Shown one piece after another: positions 12,196-24,207 of a stretch of DNA of 64,000 nucleotides (position 1 is its first letter; every line of letters starts with the position of its first letter). Origin of the DNA: Phocoena phocoena (taxonomy: Eukaryota > Chordata > Mammalia > Artiodactyla > Phocoenidae); NCBI RefSeq assembly GCF_963924675.1, contig NC_089223.1:8692881-8756880 (forward strand). The letters are read 5' to 3'. The notes under the pieces are model-generated. The model made no database searches, had not been told where the DNA came from, and was given only the letters and a program-made list of their open reading frames with translations. Both the position numbers and the translations under genes were made by a program.

Positions 12196-13394
12196 CTTTA
12201 AGTGATGCCGTTTGGGGGCAATTTGAAACAATAAGCTGGGGCATGAAAATGCCATTAGAATAGTCTCTCCCTGCAGGCTTTATGTGAGGGCTTCTTCTCA
12301 AGTGGAGCCATGACCCTTTTCCTTTTCTTATTAGTAGAAGATAATTAGCAGAGGCCTGGATGGGCAATAGGGGGCAGCAGCGTTTTCCTGAGCCACAAAG
12401 ATAACTGCTCTTCTAATCTTTCAGGGTTCCAGGTACTAGACTCTCTGGCAACTGAATAGACATCAAAGGTAGTGTTTCTCTAGGCAAGGTCTTATTTTCT
12501 TCCTTCTGCTTTCCGATGGCAGTATCAAAACTATCATACCTCTTTTGTGTAGGAATTTATTGAAGGCCACTAAAAATAGTCAACACACTCTAACATCCTA
12601 AGTTTTCCTCCAAAGTCCCTTAATGCAAAAGCTTCAATATGTACATGATCTGGTTCTCCAGGGTACAGATGGACAAAACTGATTATTTCCATTACCATGT
12701 ATTAATAACTACAGTCTTCTAACCACTGAATAGATGTGTCCCATTGGTCTCCACCCAACCTCCTTGGCTCAGCTAAGACCACATTTTAGAGTCTCTTAAT
12801 GTTAACCTACTCTCAGTCCCAATTTCTGTATCAAGGATCTGAATTACAAACAACAGAAACCAAGTATGGTTGTCTTACAAGGAAAAAATTGTGGAAAAAG
12901 AAAGAAGGTTTATTGAAATGAAATGGTACCTCACAGATTCAGCTGGGGGCTGGGGGATGAGAGAGGGTGAATGGGCAGGACTAGGATGATGAAGATGAAT
13001 CAGTGGGAAGAACAGCCACTGCAGGAGGGATCAGGTCAAGGTGCCAGTACCAGCATTGCTGACGCTGAGTCATGGCTGCCGAGATGACCTAACATCTAAC
13101 CATCAGGACGTGTTCTTACGTCAGACACCCAAAGTCTAAGTGCCAGGGTGAGCTTAGAGTTGAGCTAAGTGGCTCGACTTAACTCATGTGCCAACTGATC
13201 CCTGACCAGTAGGAGAAGATAAAGGAGGATCTGGGCCCTCTCATCTTCCATAATGGTTGATGGACCCCAGAGATGGTAAGATGATAAAAATGATATTAAG
13301 GAGGAGAATGAAAGCTGGGGGGAGGGGGTGGGAAGTGAAAATAATGGTTGCCTCTGGGGCCTGAAGTGGGGATATCGCACTGCCCTAAAGAGTC
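12196..13394. other. Unique sequence plus one unnamed ancient repeat
   Basis: About 12840-13060 ('gaattacaaacaacagaaac' through 'tgctgacgctgagtcatgg') resembles a widespread ancient mammalian repeat whose family I cannot name with confidence. The remainder shows nothing recognisable. The minus-strand open frame at 13165-13431 has no domain. Confidence 0.4.
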
Positions 13395-13399
13395 CATGT

Positions 13400-13478
13400 G
13401 GGAGTTCAGTGACTTTATAAAGTATTGACACTTAGAACAGGGCCTGGCACATAGTGAGCACTAGGTAAATGTCCCTGC
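13400..13478 (+). mobile_element. MIR-family SINE 3' portion
   Basis: The run 'cagggcctggcacatagtga' followed by 'gcactaggtaaatgt' is the diagnostic 3' core of MIR (it is also shared with the L2 tail). It is old and immobile. Only the distal third of the element is recognisable. Confidence 0.6.
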
Positions 13479-15592
13479 TTGCTGTTTTATGCTTTTTTTC
13501 CAAGGCATCGTTATTGCCTTGATCATACGTAAAATTAAAAGAGAATGACTCCACCTTACCCCACCCCTCGAAAAAGTAGAGAAAGTAAAGAACAAAAGGC
13601 AAAAAGAATTTATATCCTGCCTTTCCATTGAGTACTATAACATCAGTAGTACCCTGTGTTCGTAAATATTGTTTACAATTTGAAAGATTTTTCAGTATCA
13701 GGATTGCATATTCATAACTCTATTGTGATATCTTGGCGTGGAGGCCTGATGTAGTCATCACTGGTTAATATAAAATATCAGCTATCAGAAACAGAAAGTG
13801 ACCAGAAATCTTTTCTGTCTTTAATTTCTGTGGAATAAAATCGGTAAATGATATCACATCAAAGCATAATTTTTTAAAATGCCATGTTTGGGGAGGTTTG
13901 TTTCGATATCAAATATTTCTATTTCATGATTTTGTTTATCTGGAAAATGATTATTGGAGACATGGTAGCATACCTGAGTGAAGGATGGGAGAAAGGGGAG
14001 GAGGGATATGGAATGGGAAAGATAAAAGGAGGAAGAAAGAGAGTTAACACTTGCTGACTGTTGTGCAACTTTCCTCTACATAAATTATCTCATTTCATCT
14101 TCCAAATAACTGGGCCATTTAAATCTGCAGAACACATTCTTGAAACGGAAATTTACCTGAAAGCCATTATAACAAAGAAGGTAACTGTTGAGTGAATAAA
14201 TAGCTCAGGATGAGCAGTTGAGGAAGTGGGTACCCTCTTCATCTTCCTTGGGATAACACTCTGAATTATTTAGAAATATATTATCTAATTTATATTTTAA
14301 AAAAGGCTAAACTCTGGTCAGTGTAGTTTGGGTAGTTAAGTCAATTACATTGTATTCTAACTCTTCACAGATTTGTAACACATACATCAAGTTTAAGTTC
14401 ACAGGTAACTCTTCCTTGACTGTATGGATTTTAAGTTTCGTCTTTGAGTATGGAATCAAAGACTATCTATACCTGGTAAAGAAAATTCAAATACGCGCGC
14501 ACACACACACACAGAGACTCAGAAACAAAAATACTGCATTTCATAGAAATTTTCAGCCTTAACTATTATGTGTAAGGGGAATTTTATGTGTAGTTATAAT
14601 TTTAACATGTAAAAATAGACTAGGGATAAGGTAAAACTCCAAGTAATTTCTTGCTAAATCCAAACACCCTTGACTTAAGATCACAATCTAAGTTCCTAAC
14701 CATATGGAACCGTTTATTAGTTGAGACACAGTTACTGATTCAGCTGTTATGAACCAGTCCCTAGAATATGTTCTCTGGCCATTTTATGGTTTTTAAAATG
14801 ACAGACCAAGGTTGAACTCAGATGGCTGAAAGAGGCACCTATGAGGTTGAAAGCAACAAATAGAATTTGTACATATTACAGAAGGAGCTGCCAGCTAAAA
14901 GCACTAGAGTTGGAATTATCAAGGACATAGGGTATTATTTTGTCATTTCATTTGTAAAAAAAAAATGAATGGAAACATGTACAAATATTTGTTTGACTAC
15001 AGAAATATCCCATTAGAACTCCATCTCATGGACATCATTATCCTATAAAAGAAAATTGTTCCCTTTGTGGATTGCAGATATGAATATATTCACAGCAAAA
15101 TGTGTGCAGTTTGAAATCTTTGCTATATTTTCTCTTTCTATTTGTACTGGTTTCTCTTTACAACAGCAGGGGATGCTCTCAAGGGAATGCTGGAACAAGT
15201 TCCTTACTTACTATCTACATCCAAAATCTGAGCTAGTTATAAAAAGTTTTTTTTTTTAAACCAGGTATAGATAGCCTTTGATTGCATACTTGAAAGAAAA
15301 TTCATATATTGATGGAAAAGTTAACTCTTCATTTTAAGGTATTATAAATGGCTAATATCAAACCAAGGAAAAACATATGACTATCTCAAAATAAGTAGAA
15401 GAAATTTGGACCAAGAGGCTGCAAGAGATTCATGGTTAATACTGTAGAAGATGAATCTCAGAAGCCATCACATGACAGACACGTATCTGCCATTGCAAGA
15501 GCCTCCCACTGACTTTCCTATACGTCCTTGGCCTCCATTGAATCCATCTCTTCTTCAAACAGCTAAAAGCATCTTCTCAAAATGAAATTCTA
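13479..15592. other. Unique AT-rich sequence with a CA microsatellite
   Basis: No gene is seen. A weak MIR-like trace (-) may lie at about 14045-14120. A short alternating CG/CA repeat lies at 14493-14513. Open frames at 14350-14562 and 15056-15259 lack any recognisable domain. Confidence 0.5.
14493..14513. repeat. Short (CG)n(CA)n microsatellite
   Basis: An uninterrupted alternating pyrimidine-purine run, 'acgcgcgcacacacacacac'. Short tracts of this kind can adopt Z-DNA and vary in length. Confidence 0.85.
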
Positions 15593-15955
15593 GGGACTTC
15601 CGTGGGGGTGCAGTGGTTAAGAACCTGCCTGCCAATGTAGGGGACACGGGTTCGAGCCCTGGTTGGGGAAGATCCCACATGCCACAGAGCAAATAAGCCC
15701 CTGCCCCACAACTTCTGAGCCTGTTCTCTAGAGCCCGCGAGCCACAACTACTGAGCCCGTATGCCACAACTACTGAAGCCCATGTGCCTAGAGCCTGTGC
15801 TCTGCAACAAGAGAAGCCACTGCAATGAGAAGCCTGCACATTGCCACAAAGAGTAGCCCCCGCTCACCACAACTAGAGAAAGCCCACATGCAGCAACGAA
15901 GACCCAACGCAGCCAAAAATAAATAAATAAATAAATTTATAAAAAAGAATAAAAA
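15593..15955 (+). mobile_element. CHR-1-type cetartiodactyl SINE (long form)
   Basis: A tRNA-derived SINE. The head 'gggacttccgtgggggtgca' carries an A-box-like motif, and 'acgggttcgagccctgg' is a good B box (15646-15663). The body contains repeated 'gccacaactactgagccc' units (about 15740-15782) and the tail is (AAAT)n at 15916-15936. It is more diverged than the CHR-2 copies, so it is an older insertion. Such elements are transcribed by RNA polymerase III and mobilised by L1 machinery. The minus-strand open frame across it is accidental. Confidence 0.88.
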
Positions 15956-16019
15956 CCACAGAGATTTCTCTTTGATTAAAAAAAATTCTAATCATATAAT
16001 CCTCCATAAATCTTTCATT

Positions 16020-16240
16020 ATGCTTGAGATAAAATGCAAAGTCCTCAGCATGACTTACATGGTCCTTTTACAATACAGATATTTCCTGTCTGCCTTTCTA
16101 GATTCAGGGCCTTATAATTTCTAACCCTTTTACTGAATGTGCTTCTTCCCTTTTTTGGATAGTCTACTCTGATTTATGGCTCAGCTGAAGCACCACATTT
16201 TCAGGAAAGCTTTCCCTGACCCCTCAGACCTATGAGGGAA
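16020..16240 (+). mobile_element. L2 3' region fragment
   Basis: 'gcttgagataaaatgcaaag' with 'acatggtccttttacaatac', then 'gcaccacattttcaggaaag' with 'ctttccctgacccctcagac', follow the L2 ORF2 end and 3' UTR order. It is old and diverged. Confidence 0.6.
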
Positions 16241-16269
16241 GGACAGGAAATAAATGCATATTTTTGTGG

Positions 16270-17735
16270 TAGTAACTGCTACAGAGAAATGTATAGAATG
16301 ATAATGGGGCTGTAATTTTACATAGGATAATCAAAAAAGGCATTGCTGATCAAGTAGTATTTGAGCAAAGACCTGAAGGGATTTGAAAGAAGACTTACAC
16401 TTGCAGCTATCTGGGGCAAGGGCAGTCCAGCTAGAGGCGGAAGCTGGTGCAAGGGCCCTGAGGTAGGATGGACTTGCTATATTGAGAAAGAACAAGAAGG
16501 CCAATATGGCAAGCACCAAGTAAGGGAATCGAGCAGGAAGAGCACTAGAAGACAAACTCATAGAACATGTAGATCATGGTGAGCAGTTTGGATTTAGATC
16601 TAAAAAAAGATGAAAAGCTAGATTTTTTTTTTTTTTCGGTACGTGGGCCTCTTACTGTTGTGGCCTCTCCCATTGTGGAGCACAGGCTCTGGACGGACAC
16701 GCAGGCTCAGTGGCCATGGCTCACAGGCCCAGCCGTTCCGCGGCATGTGGGATCTTCCCAGACCGGGGCACGAACCCGTGTCCCCTACATTGGCAGGCGG
16801 ACTCTCAACCACTGCGCCACCAGGGAAGCCCGAAAAGCTAGATTTGAGTGAGTGAAGGGGCGAACACTGGGAGACGAGGCTAGAGAGGGAATGGTTTAGG
16901 GGTTTGGACACAGTGTGGTGCAAAGAGACCATTGTAAAGGTCTTGGCCATTCCTCTGAGTAAACCGTGTTGGCTTTGGATTGCTTAAGCAGAATAGTAAC
17001 ATGATCTGGTGTGTATTCTGGATGATCACTCTAGCTGCTATGTTAGGATAGAGGGGGAAAGAGTGGTGGCAGGGAACCTCGTAAAGTACCTCTCACAGTC
17101 CTCCTGATGAGTACTGACTGTGAATGTACAAGTGTAGTAGAGGTGCTGATGAGTGCCTGGGATCTGGATTTATTTATCTGGAAGAGAGAGCCAACAGAAT
17201 TTGCTAATATAAAGTGGAAGGAAGAGAAGTGTGAAGAATTGTTCTAACGTTTTGACCTAAGCAACCATAAAAATAGGGAATAGAGTTGTTTTGGTCTAAG
17301 AACTATTAAAAAATAGGGAATAGAGTATAACAAAAGGTGAAAAACTAGGAGAAGCTCTTTTGTAGGAGAGGGACTGCTGCTGGTACTTAAATAAAGAATT
17401 CCCTTTAGAATATGTTGAGTTTGAGATAACCATTAGATAATCAAGTAGAGTTTTCTAGTAGAGAGTCAGATACAAAAATCTAGAGCTTAGCAAAAAGTTC
17501 AGGGCCAGAGGTATGCATTTTGGATTCATATGGAAATACATGGTATTTAAAAACTGGGAGTAAGTGTAGATTGAAGAGAGGAGGTCAGAGGACCTCCAGG
17601 GGCACTCCAAATTTTAGAAGTCAGCAAGATAAGGATGATCCAGCAAAGCATGAAGCTGTTCTGTGAGATAGAAGGACACCCCAGAGACTGGTGTTCAGAG
17701 GCCAAGTGGAGAGTATGTTTCAAATATTTGTTAGG
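16270..17735 (-). mobile_element. L2 (CR1-clade LINE) ORF2 relic, split by a CHR-2 SINE
   Basis: On the + strand this reads as the complement of L2 ORF2. Visible phrases in order are 'gtatttgagcaaagacctga' (16359), 'aagggccctgaggtagga' (16451), 'taacatgatctggtgtg' (16997), 'gatcactctagctgct' (17024), 'gagagccaacagaatttgct' (17185), 'gaggtcagaggacctccagg' with 'ggcactccaaatt' (17580-17614), and 'gtgttcagaggccaagtgga' (17691). This corresponds to a long reverse-transcriptase stretch decayed beyond any open frame. The recent SINE at 16623-16831 cuts it in two. It is unusually long for an L2 remnant. Confidence 0.7.
16623..16831 (-). mobile_element. CHR-2-type SINE, recent, with target-site duplication
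   Basis: A poly-T run is followed by 'cggtacgtgggcctctta', and the far end is 'caccagggaagcccg', so the element lies on the minus strand. It is flanked by the perfect duplication gaaaagctagattt (16612-16625 and 16832-16845, the left copy merging into the T run). The B box is intact on the minus strand. It sits inside the L2 relic. Open frames across it on both strands are by-products of its GC-rich body. Confidence 0.93.
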
Positions 17736-17769
17736 AGCTACAAATTACTAATATCAGAATTGAAGAAGG

Positions 17770-18605
17770 GGACATCACTTCAGATCCCATGAACAATGAA
17801 AAGATTAAAAAGAAATACTAAGAACAACTCAATGACCACAAATTTGATAACCTAGATGAAATGGACCAATTGCTTAAAAGACACAATCTCCCAAAACTCA
17901 CACAAGAAGGAATAGATAATCTGAAAAGGCTGATGTCTATTTAATATTGAATCAATAATGAATAATCTTCCAAAAGAGAAAACACTAGGTCCAGACAGAT
18001 TCACCACTGAATTATACCAAACATTTCAGGAAGAATTTATGCCAATTCTCTATACTCTCTTCCAGAATATAGAAGCAGAGGGAATACTTTCTAACTCATT
18101 CTAGGAGGTCAGCATTATCCTAATTTGAAAACAAGACACAGACATTACTAGAAAAGAAAACTAGAAATTAATATTTCTCATGAACACAGATGCAAAATCT
18201 TCAACAAAATATTAGCAAATTGAATCCAACAATGTACAAAAGGAATTGTACAGCATGACCAAGTGGCATTTATCCTAGGTATGCAAGGTGTTTTAACATT
18301 TGACAGTCAATTAATGTTATCCATCACATCAACAAGTGAAAGAAGAAAAATCACATGATCACATGAATAGATGCCGAAAAGGCCTCTGACAAAATCCAAT
18401 ACCCATTCATGATACAAATTCTCATCAAACTTGGAATAGAAGGGAACTTCCTCAAATTGATAAAAAATCGTCTTCAAAAACCTGCAGCTAACATCATACT
18501 TAATGATGAAAAACTAGAGACTTTCCCACTAAGATCAAGAAAAAGGCAAAGAAGTCCCTTCACCACTCCTTTTCAACATCATACTGGAAATGCTAGCTAA
18601 TGCAA
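17770..18605 (+). mobile_element. Old LINE-1 ORF2 fragment
   Basis: This is ORF2 reverse-transcriptase sequence with many stops. It runs from 'cagatcccatgaacaatgaa' through 'tgaccaagtggcatttatcc' (18257) and 'tagatgccgaaaaggcctct' (18367). It ends just after the open piece 18409-18600, where FLKLIKN and [18 protein letters not shown] residues are recognisable. The element stops before the FADD box. It is more decayed than the L1 copies at 1-4333 and 22.9-29.3 kb. Confidence 0.8.
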
Positions 18606-18669
18606 ACAAGAAAAATAGACAACAGAAACATATCTAAAGATAATCCATAAACTGGAGTGGTAAGACACA

Positions 18670-18870
18670 GATTTTAAGTAGCTATTACTTATGTTTGAGA
18701 AAATAGATGACACAATGGAGAATTTCACCAGAGCACTAGAATCTACAAAAAAGAATCAAATAGAAATTCTTGAACAGAAAATCATAATAATTAAAATTAA
18801 GAGTTCAGTATTTGGGTTTTTATCAAATTAGACTGAGCAGAAGAAAGGATTTGTGAACGAGAAGATAAGC
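18670..18870 (+). mobile_element. L1 ORF1-type fragment lying downstream of ORF2 fragment
   Basis: The sequence 'gacacaatggagaatttcac' with 'cagagcactagaatctac' and 'aagaatcaaatagaaattct' matches the ORF1 coiled-coil region of older L1/HAL1. It follows an ORF2 piece in the same orientation, so the order is reversed compared with one intact element. It is therefore a second insertion or a rearrangement. Confidence 0.55.
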
Positions 18871-21800
18871 TATTAAAGCCATGCAAACTAAAGCACACAG
18901 TGAAGAAAGTATGGAAAAGCCATAGTACACAGCTTTTGTGTCTGTGTAAGAGTCACCCCAAATTAGTATGTTTGCACCATTCCATGGGCAGAATACCCGT
19001 GGAATGTGGGTATTGTGATACCATGAAAGAAATCCCGTCCTGGCCAGTGAGGGTGATCTGGTCACCAAGCCACCCTCTTGGAACCAGGGCCTGACTCCAG
19101 AATTCGACTTCAGGGCCTTAGGACAACCCTATGGGTATGATTCTGGGAGCTCTTCAGGCATCTGGTTGACCTCAGTGAGTGGCAAAGAGAGTTGGAGAGT
19201 GCTCCTAAGAAATCTCACCCATACAGGTCCTAATCTAGGCTCTGAGTGCCCTTCCTGGATAATAATGCAGATTCTGGGTGATTCCAATCACCAGAAGAGG
19301 ATTATGAAAACTTTGGAAAAGGTACTTTGAAGTGGTGGGAGTTAGGGCATTAAAAGGGGGCCTGAGGTGTGGAGCCCAGGTCAGGGGTTCCACTTACTTG
19401 GGTCTAAGGCAGGTAATGAGAATTTTAGTGATCATTTAGGGACCTGTGATCTAACTCAACCAATGAGAGTCATTCCTTGGCTTTTGCTTGAAATATTGGA
19501 GAAGAGATTTTCTTCCCAATGAAATTCTTAAACTTTGGTAATATAAGCTTTTAGATTTTGTTGCCTTCCTTTGTTGCCGCTGGAATGAATATGATTGAGA
19601 AATAAGCCAGCAAAGTTGAAAACAAAACTAAGTGATAAAGAGAGAGGAGAGAAAAAATATTCTTGAAGACAAGGATTAAACAACTGGATTGCACCAAGTC
19701 AGCAGCTAGTTTATTACAGAAATATATGAGTCAGTATGTTCCCTTATTTGCTTAAACTGAGTAGATTTGGAATTTTCTTACTTGAAACAGGATGAGCCCA
19801 TATTCACAAGATTTTTATCTTCTCCCTTCTTGCGTGAGGGTCTTGTGGTACTATTTCTGGTGGTACTGGCTCAGTGATTGAGCAGAGCAGAGTCTGAAGG
19901 GTGACTGGCTCTGATGGAATGATAGTAAGTTTGACACTCATTTAAACTGTTTACAGGATACCCTGGTAGGACAGCAGGTGCTCTGAAACATGAGTGTGGA
20001 GCTCAAGGGAAATGTCAGGTTTGAGATATAAATTTTGGTAGCACTGTCATATTAGTAAGAGAAAGTTTGGGCATTGTATGAGATATACAGTAAGAAGAAA
20101 AAACTGAACATGAACTATAAGGGAGCTAATATTTAATAGGGAGCTAGAAGAGAGGAATCAACGAAAAAAGGGAGGCTGATGTGAAGTAGGAGAAAATCCA
20201 AGGGTGAAGAACGAAGGAAAAAAAGGAACAGAGTTGTAAGACTTCGGTACATGTGGTAAAAGTAGAAGATGAATGACATGCAGCTTTTCAATTAGCGTTT
20301 AAATATTGGATTTGGCAACTCGGGTTAATGAATGACCTTTAAGAGAGGAGTCTTGTTAGAGGAAAGAGACGAGAAAAAATTCAGAGGTTGAGGGTTGCAC
20401 AAATGTATCAACTAAGATTATATTTGGCTCAAAAATAATGATTTACATCTGGGTAAAAATTTTAAATATCATATTTCTCTGATGAATTTCAAATATCAAC
20501 AGTGATTATATTCTTCTTTAAGGTCAAATTGAGATTAATTTCTATGATTTCTATTTGATTTTGAGACCTTAAATATAACTAGTGAGTAATTTCTGTTTGT
20601 CAAAAAACTCCTAAACTGATTCATAGAAATCAGAAGACAATTGAGCTTTCAAAGAATCATTTTACTTATACTCTTGCATCTATATGCATACATTTAAAAT
20701 ATCAACTAATTAAAATCAACATAGTATATGGACTGAACTATATTATGTTAAAATATTATTTATATGTTAAAACTAAAGTTCACAGCCTTAAATAATATCA
20801 TCTAAATGTAGATAGTTTACTACATATGTGAATGTTTAAATAAATGCATTCAACACTACATCAATAAGTAAATGAAGATAAAGAGTAGTTTAAAGGAGAG
20901 GACTGGTAATTTAACAAGTTATAATGAAATAAAACAAAAGTTAAACATTCATGTCTTTCATGAAGGAAGTCAGGAAGAGACATCCCAGAGCTGGTGTGAA
21001 TCTCCATAGTTACCTGGCTCACAGGCTCTTTTATCTTTCTCCTCTACTGTGTTTGGCCATGGCTTCCATCCTAAAGCTTTTTACATGGTCCAGATGGTTG
21101 CTGGGGCTTTAGACACCAGACGTGTATTCTAGACAGTAGGAAGGAGAAAGGACTAATGGCAAGAGGGAACATGTTTAAACCCCCCATTCAACACTTTTTT
21201 TGAAGTCTACCTAACTTCTGCTTAAAACACATTGAACACCCCTAGCTGCCAGAACGACTGGGAAATATTTTATCTGGGCACATTGATCAGAGTCCAGTTA
21301 GAGACAAATAACAGGATAGGCAGCTAACAGTCTCTGTCTCAATGGATTATGAGACACACAAAGGAAAATGCACAGTATTTTCCAAAATATTTGGTAGAGA
21401 TATGGGGAGGTATTTTGGATAGTATTTGAGAGAATGGGAATTTTTAGGATGGGAAAGACATGAGTGTTTGTGGGTTGAGGGGCAGAATGCATAAGATAAA
21501 GTGCAATTAATTAATGCAGCAAGGCACCTGGAGAGGTGAGAGACAGGGATCGAGAGCACAGTAGTCCCTATTCCTCATGCCTCCCATTTCAGGAAATCAA
21601 TGTCAAGGTGGTCTACAATGCATTGTTCACACTCGGGTCCCATCTGCCTTACATGGGAGTTTAGAGTTTAATGGCATAGTAATAACACTTTAATTTTGCA
21701 TGAAAACACTTTGCAAATATAATTTGTGAGGGTGCCATGTTCATTATGGTAAAGAATAAGCTATTTAGCAAAAAAGGGATTGTTCTTCATAGATTTGAGT

Positions 21801-22001
21801 GAGAAGCCTTGGCCAATAAAATGTTTTTAGATTAAGTTTTAAAATAATAGGCTGTGTGCCTAGACGTATGTATAAAAATTAGATAAAAGGAATCTTTGGA
21901 TAAGTGATCCTTTGGACAATTAACTTATCATATTTAATACATTGCTTTCAATATTAGCATTTATCTTTATTTTTTATTATAATCTGGTCTGCACAGGTGC
22001 G

Positions 22002-22034
<33 letters not shown>

Positions 22035-22235
22035 CTCTTAAAAATTCCAATAGTTGCTAAAATCAGCATATATGGAAATAGCCCCTATAGCTTAAAAGGG
22101 TCTTTTTAGCATTTATTAGAGAGTATGATATAATACCTTATTCCTTTTGCTCTGTGTTGGCATTCCAAATGCCATATTCTAATAGCATATGACAATGTAA
22201 ATAATTTACTAATTTAGAATTTACCCACTCCTCAA
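18871..22235. other. Mostly unique sequence, no gene recognised
   Basis: No coding gene is seen. Possible ancient pieces are an L2-like stretch (-) near 19960-20070 ('ggtttgagatataaattttg') and an interspersed repeat I recognise but cannot name at about 20960-21345 ('gacatcccagagctggtgtg', 'ctagctgccagaacgactgg', 'gctaacagtctctgtctc'). A (GC)n(AC)n tract at 21998-22031 is listed separately. About 20400-20900 is very AT-rich. Confidence 0.5.
21998..22031. repeat. (GC)n(AC)n alternating dinucleotide tract
   Basis: Uninterrupted alternation of purine and pyrimidine: about six GC/CG steps run straight into about eleven AC steps. The tract is 34 bases long and is a strong sequence candidate for Z-DNA formation and for length polymorphism. 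Confidence 0.92.
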
Positions 22236-22451
22236 TTTTTTTTTTTTTTTTTTTTTTTTGCGGTACGCGGGCCTCTAACTGTTGTGGCCTCTCCCGTTGC
22301 GGAGCACAGGCTCCGGACGCGCAGGTTCAGCGGCCATGGCTCACGGGCCCAGCCGCTCCGCGGCATGTGGGATCTTCCTGGACCGGGGCACGAACCCGTG
22401 TCCCCTGCATCGGCAGGCGGACTCTCAACCACTGCGCCACCAGGGAAGCCC
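22236..22451 (-). mobile_element. CHR-2-type SINE, recent
   Basis: A 24-base T run is followed by 'gcggtacgcgggcctctaac' and the far end is 'caccagggaagccc'. The flanks carry a duplication 'cctcaattttt' (22230-22240 and from 22452). The body is close to the other CHR-2 copies and retains many CpG sites, which suggests a young insertion. Open frames 22282-22494, 22284-22466 and 22232-22432 (-) are artefacts of the SINE. Confidence 0.93.
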
Positions 22452-22871
22452 CCTCAATTTTTTTAAAGGAGAATATACAGAATATTTAGAATGAATATTA
22501 TCAAGCTTCTACCATATAGATAAGAGGCAAGCTTATTTTTCATAAGATTGAAAAATTAAAGGCACTAAAATCATTCTCCAGCTATCCACATTATGTGTAA
22601 AAATAGTTTCTTATTTTGTATGTTCAGAAATACTACTTTAATATCTCTAAAGTTTTGTAAGTATATACTTGCTTTCTTTATGCTTTATTTCATCTTTGCT
22701 TAAAATATGATTTATTCTAGTTTCATTTTAGATTTATTCACTCTCTAAAGTTATGGGTCAAAATTATAATTTAGCAATCACCATATTTTCTGCAATTAAA
22801 AAATCTTGTGTAATTTGAAGTTGAATTCACATGCTTTTGTCTACTCTATCAAAGATCAAATAATTTATGTT
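22452..22871. other. Unique AT-rich spacer
   Basis: There is no recognisable repeat or gene between the SINE duplication and the L1 target-site duplication. Confidence 0.6.
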
Positions 22872-22888
22872 TGAAAAATTCCATTGAG

Positions 22889-24207
22889 GGGGCGCCTTCA
22901 AGATGGCAGAGGAATAAGACATGGAGATCACCTTCCTCCCCCAAAATACATCAAAACTGCATCTACATGTGGAACAACTCCTGCAGAACACCTGCTGAAT
23001 GCTGGCAAACACCTACTGAACGCTGGCAGACCTCAGACTTCCCAAAAGATGCCCTCAGGTGAAATATACACAGAGGTAGGGCCAAATCCAAAGCTGAACC
23101 CCAGGAACTGTGTGAACAAAGAAGAGAAAGGGAACTGTCTCCCAGCAGCCTCAGAAGCAGCACATTAAATCTCCACAATCAACTTGATGTACCCTGCATC
23201 TGTGGAATACCTGAATAGACAATGAATAATCCCAAAATTGAGGGGGTGGACTTTGGGAGCAACTGTAGACATAGGGTTTGCTTTCTGCATCTAATTTTTT
23301 TCTGGTTTTACGTTTATCTTAGTTTAGTATTTAGAGCTTATTATCGTTGGTAGATTCGTTTACTGATTTGGTTACTCTCTTCCTTTTTAATTTTTTTATA
23401 TGTATACATATATTTTCCTTTTTCACCAATTGTGAGTGTATATGTGTATGCTTCTCTGTGTGATTTTGTCTGTATAGCTTTCCTTTTGCCATTTGTCCTA
23501 GGGTTCTGACTGTCCATTTTTTGGTTTTTTAGTATAGTTTTAGTGCTTGTTATCATTGGATGTTTTGTTTTTTGGCTTGGTTGCGCTCTTCTTCCTTTCT
23601 CTCTTTTTTTCTAAATTACTTTAAAATTTTTTTATGTTTAATAATTCTTTTCTATTTTAATAACTTTATTTATTTTCTTTCTTTCGTTTTTTTTCTCCCT
23701 TTTCTTCTGAGCCATGTGGCTGACATGGTCTTGATGCTCTGGCTGGGTGTCAGGCCTGAGCCTCTGAGGTGGGAGAGCCGAATTCAGGACGTTGGTCCAC
23801 CAGAGACCTCCCAGCCCCAGGTAATATCAAACGGCAAAAGCTCTCCCACAGATCTCCATCTCAACGCTAAGACCCAGCTCCACTCAACCACCAATAAGCT
23901 ACAGTGCTGGACACTGCATGCAAAACAGCTAGTAAGACAGAAACACAAACACACCCATCAGCAGGGAGGCTGCCTAAAATCATAATAAGATCACAGACAC
24001 CCCAATACACACCACTGGATGTGGTCCTGCCCACCAGAAAGACAAGATCCAGCCTCATCCACCAGACACAGGCACCAGTACCCTCGACCAGGAAGCCTAC
24101 ACAACCACTAAACCAACCTTACCCATGGGGAGCAGACACCAAAAACAACAGGAACTAAAACCTGCAGCCTGTGAAATGGAGACCTGAAACACAGTAAGTT
24201 AAGCAAA
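22889..24207 (+). promoter_or_regulatory. LINE-1 5' UTR with internal promoter region
   Basis: This is the region upstream of ORF1 in the full-length L1. It begins with a G-rich start and a CAAGATGGC motif, which in human L1 is a YY1 site that sets the transcription start. A T-rich block lies at about 23280-23700 and a GC-richer block at about 23700-24120. In known L1s this region drives RNA polymerase II transcription of the element. Whether it is active here cannot be read from sequence. Confidence 0.7.

Noticed and set aside
15593..15700. Possible functional tRNA gene because of A- and B-box-like motifs
   Set aside because: The motifs belong to a tRNA-derived SINE head. No complete cloverleaf or proper acceptor stem is present, and a SINE body and (AAAT)n tail follow.
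23560..24158. Open frames 23560-23985 and 23904-24158, including a hydrophobic Phe/Leu-rich N terminus
   Set aside because: They fall in the T-rich and GC-richer parts of the L1 5' UTR. The hydrophobic run comes from a T-rich tract, not a membrane protein.
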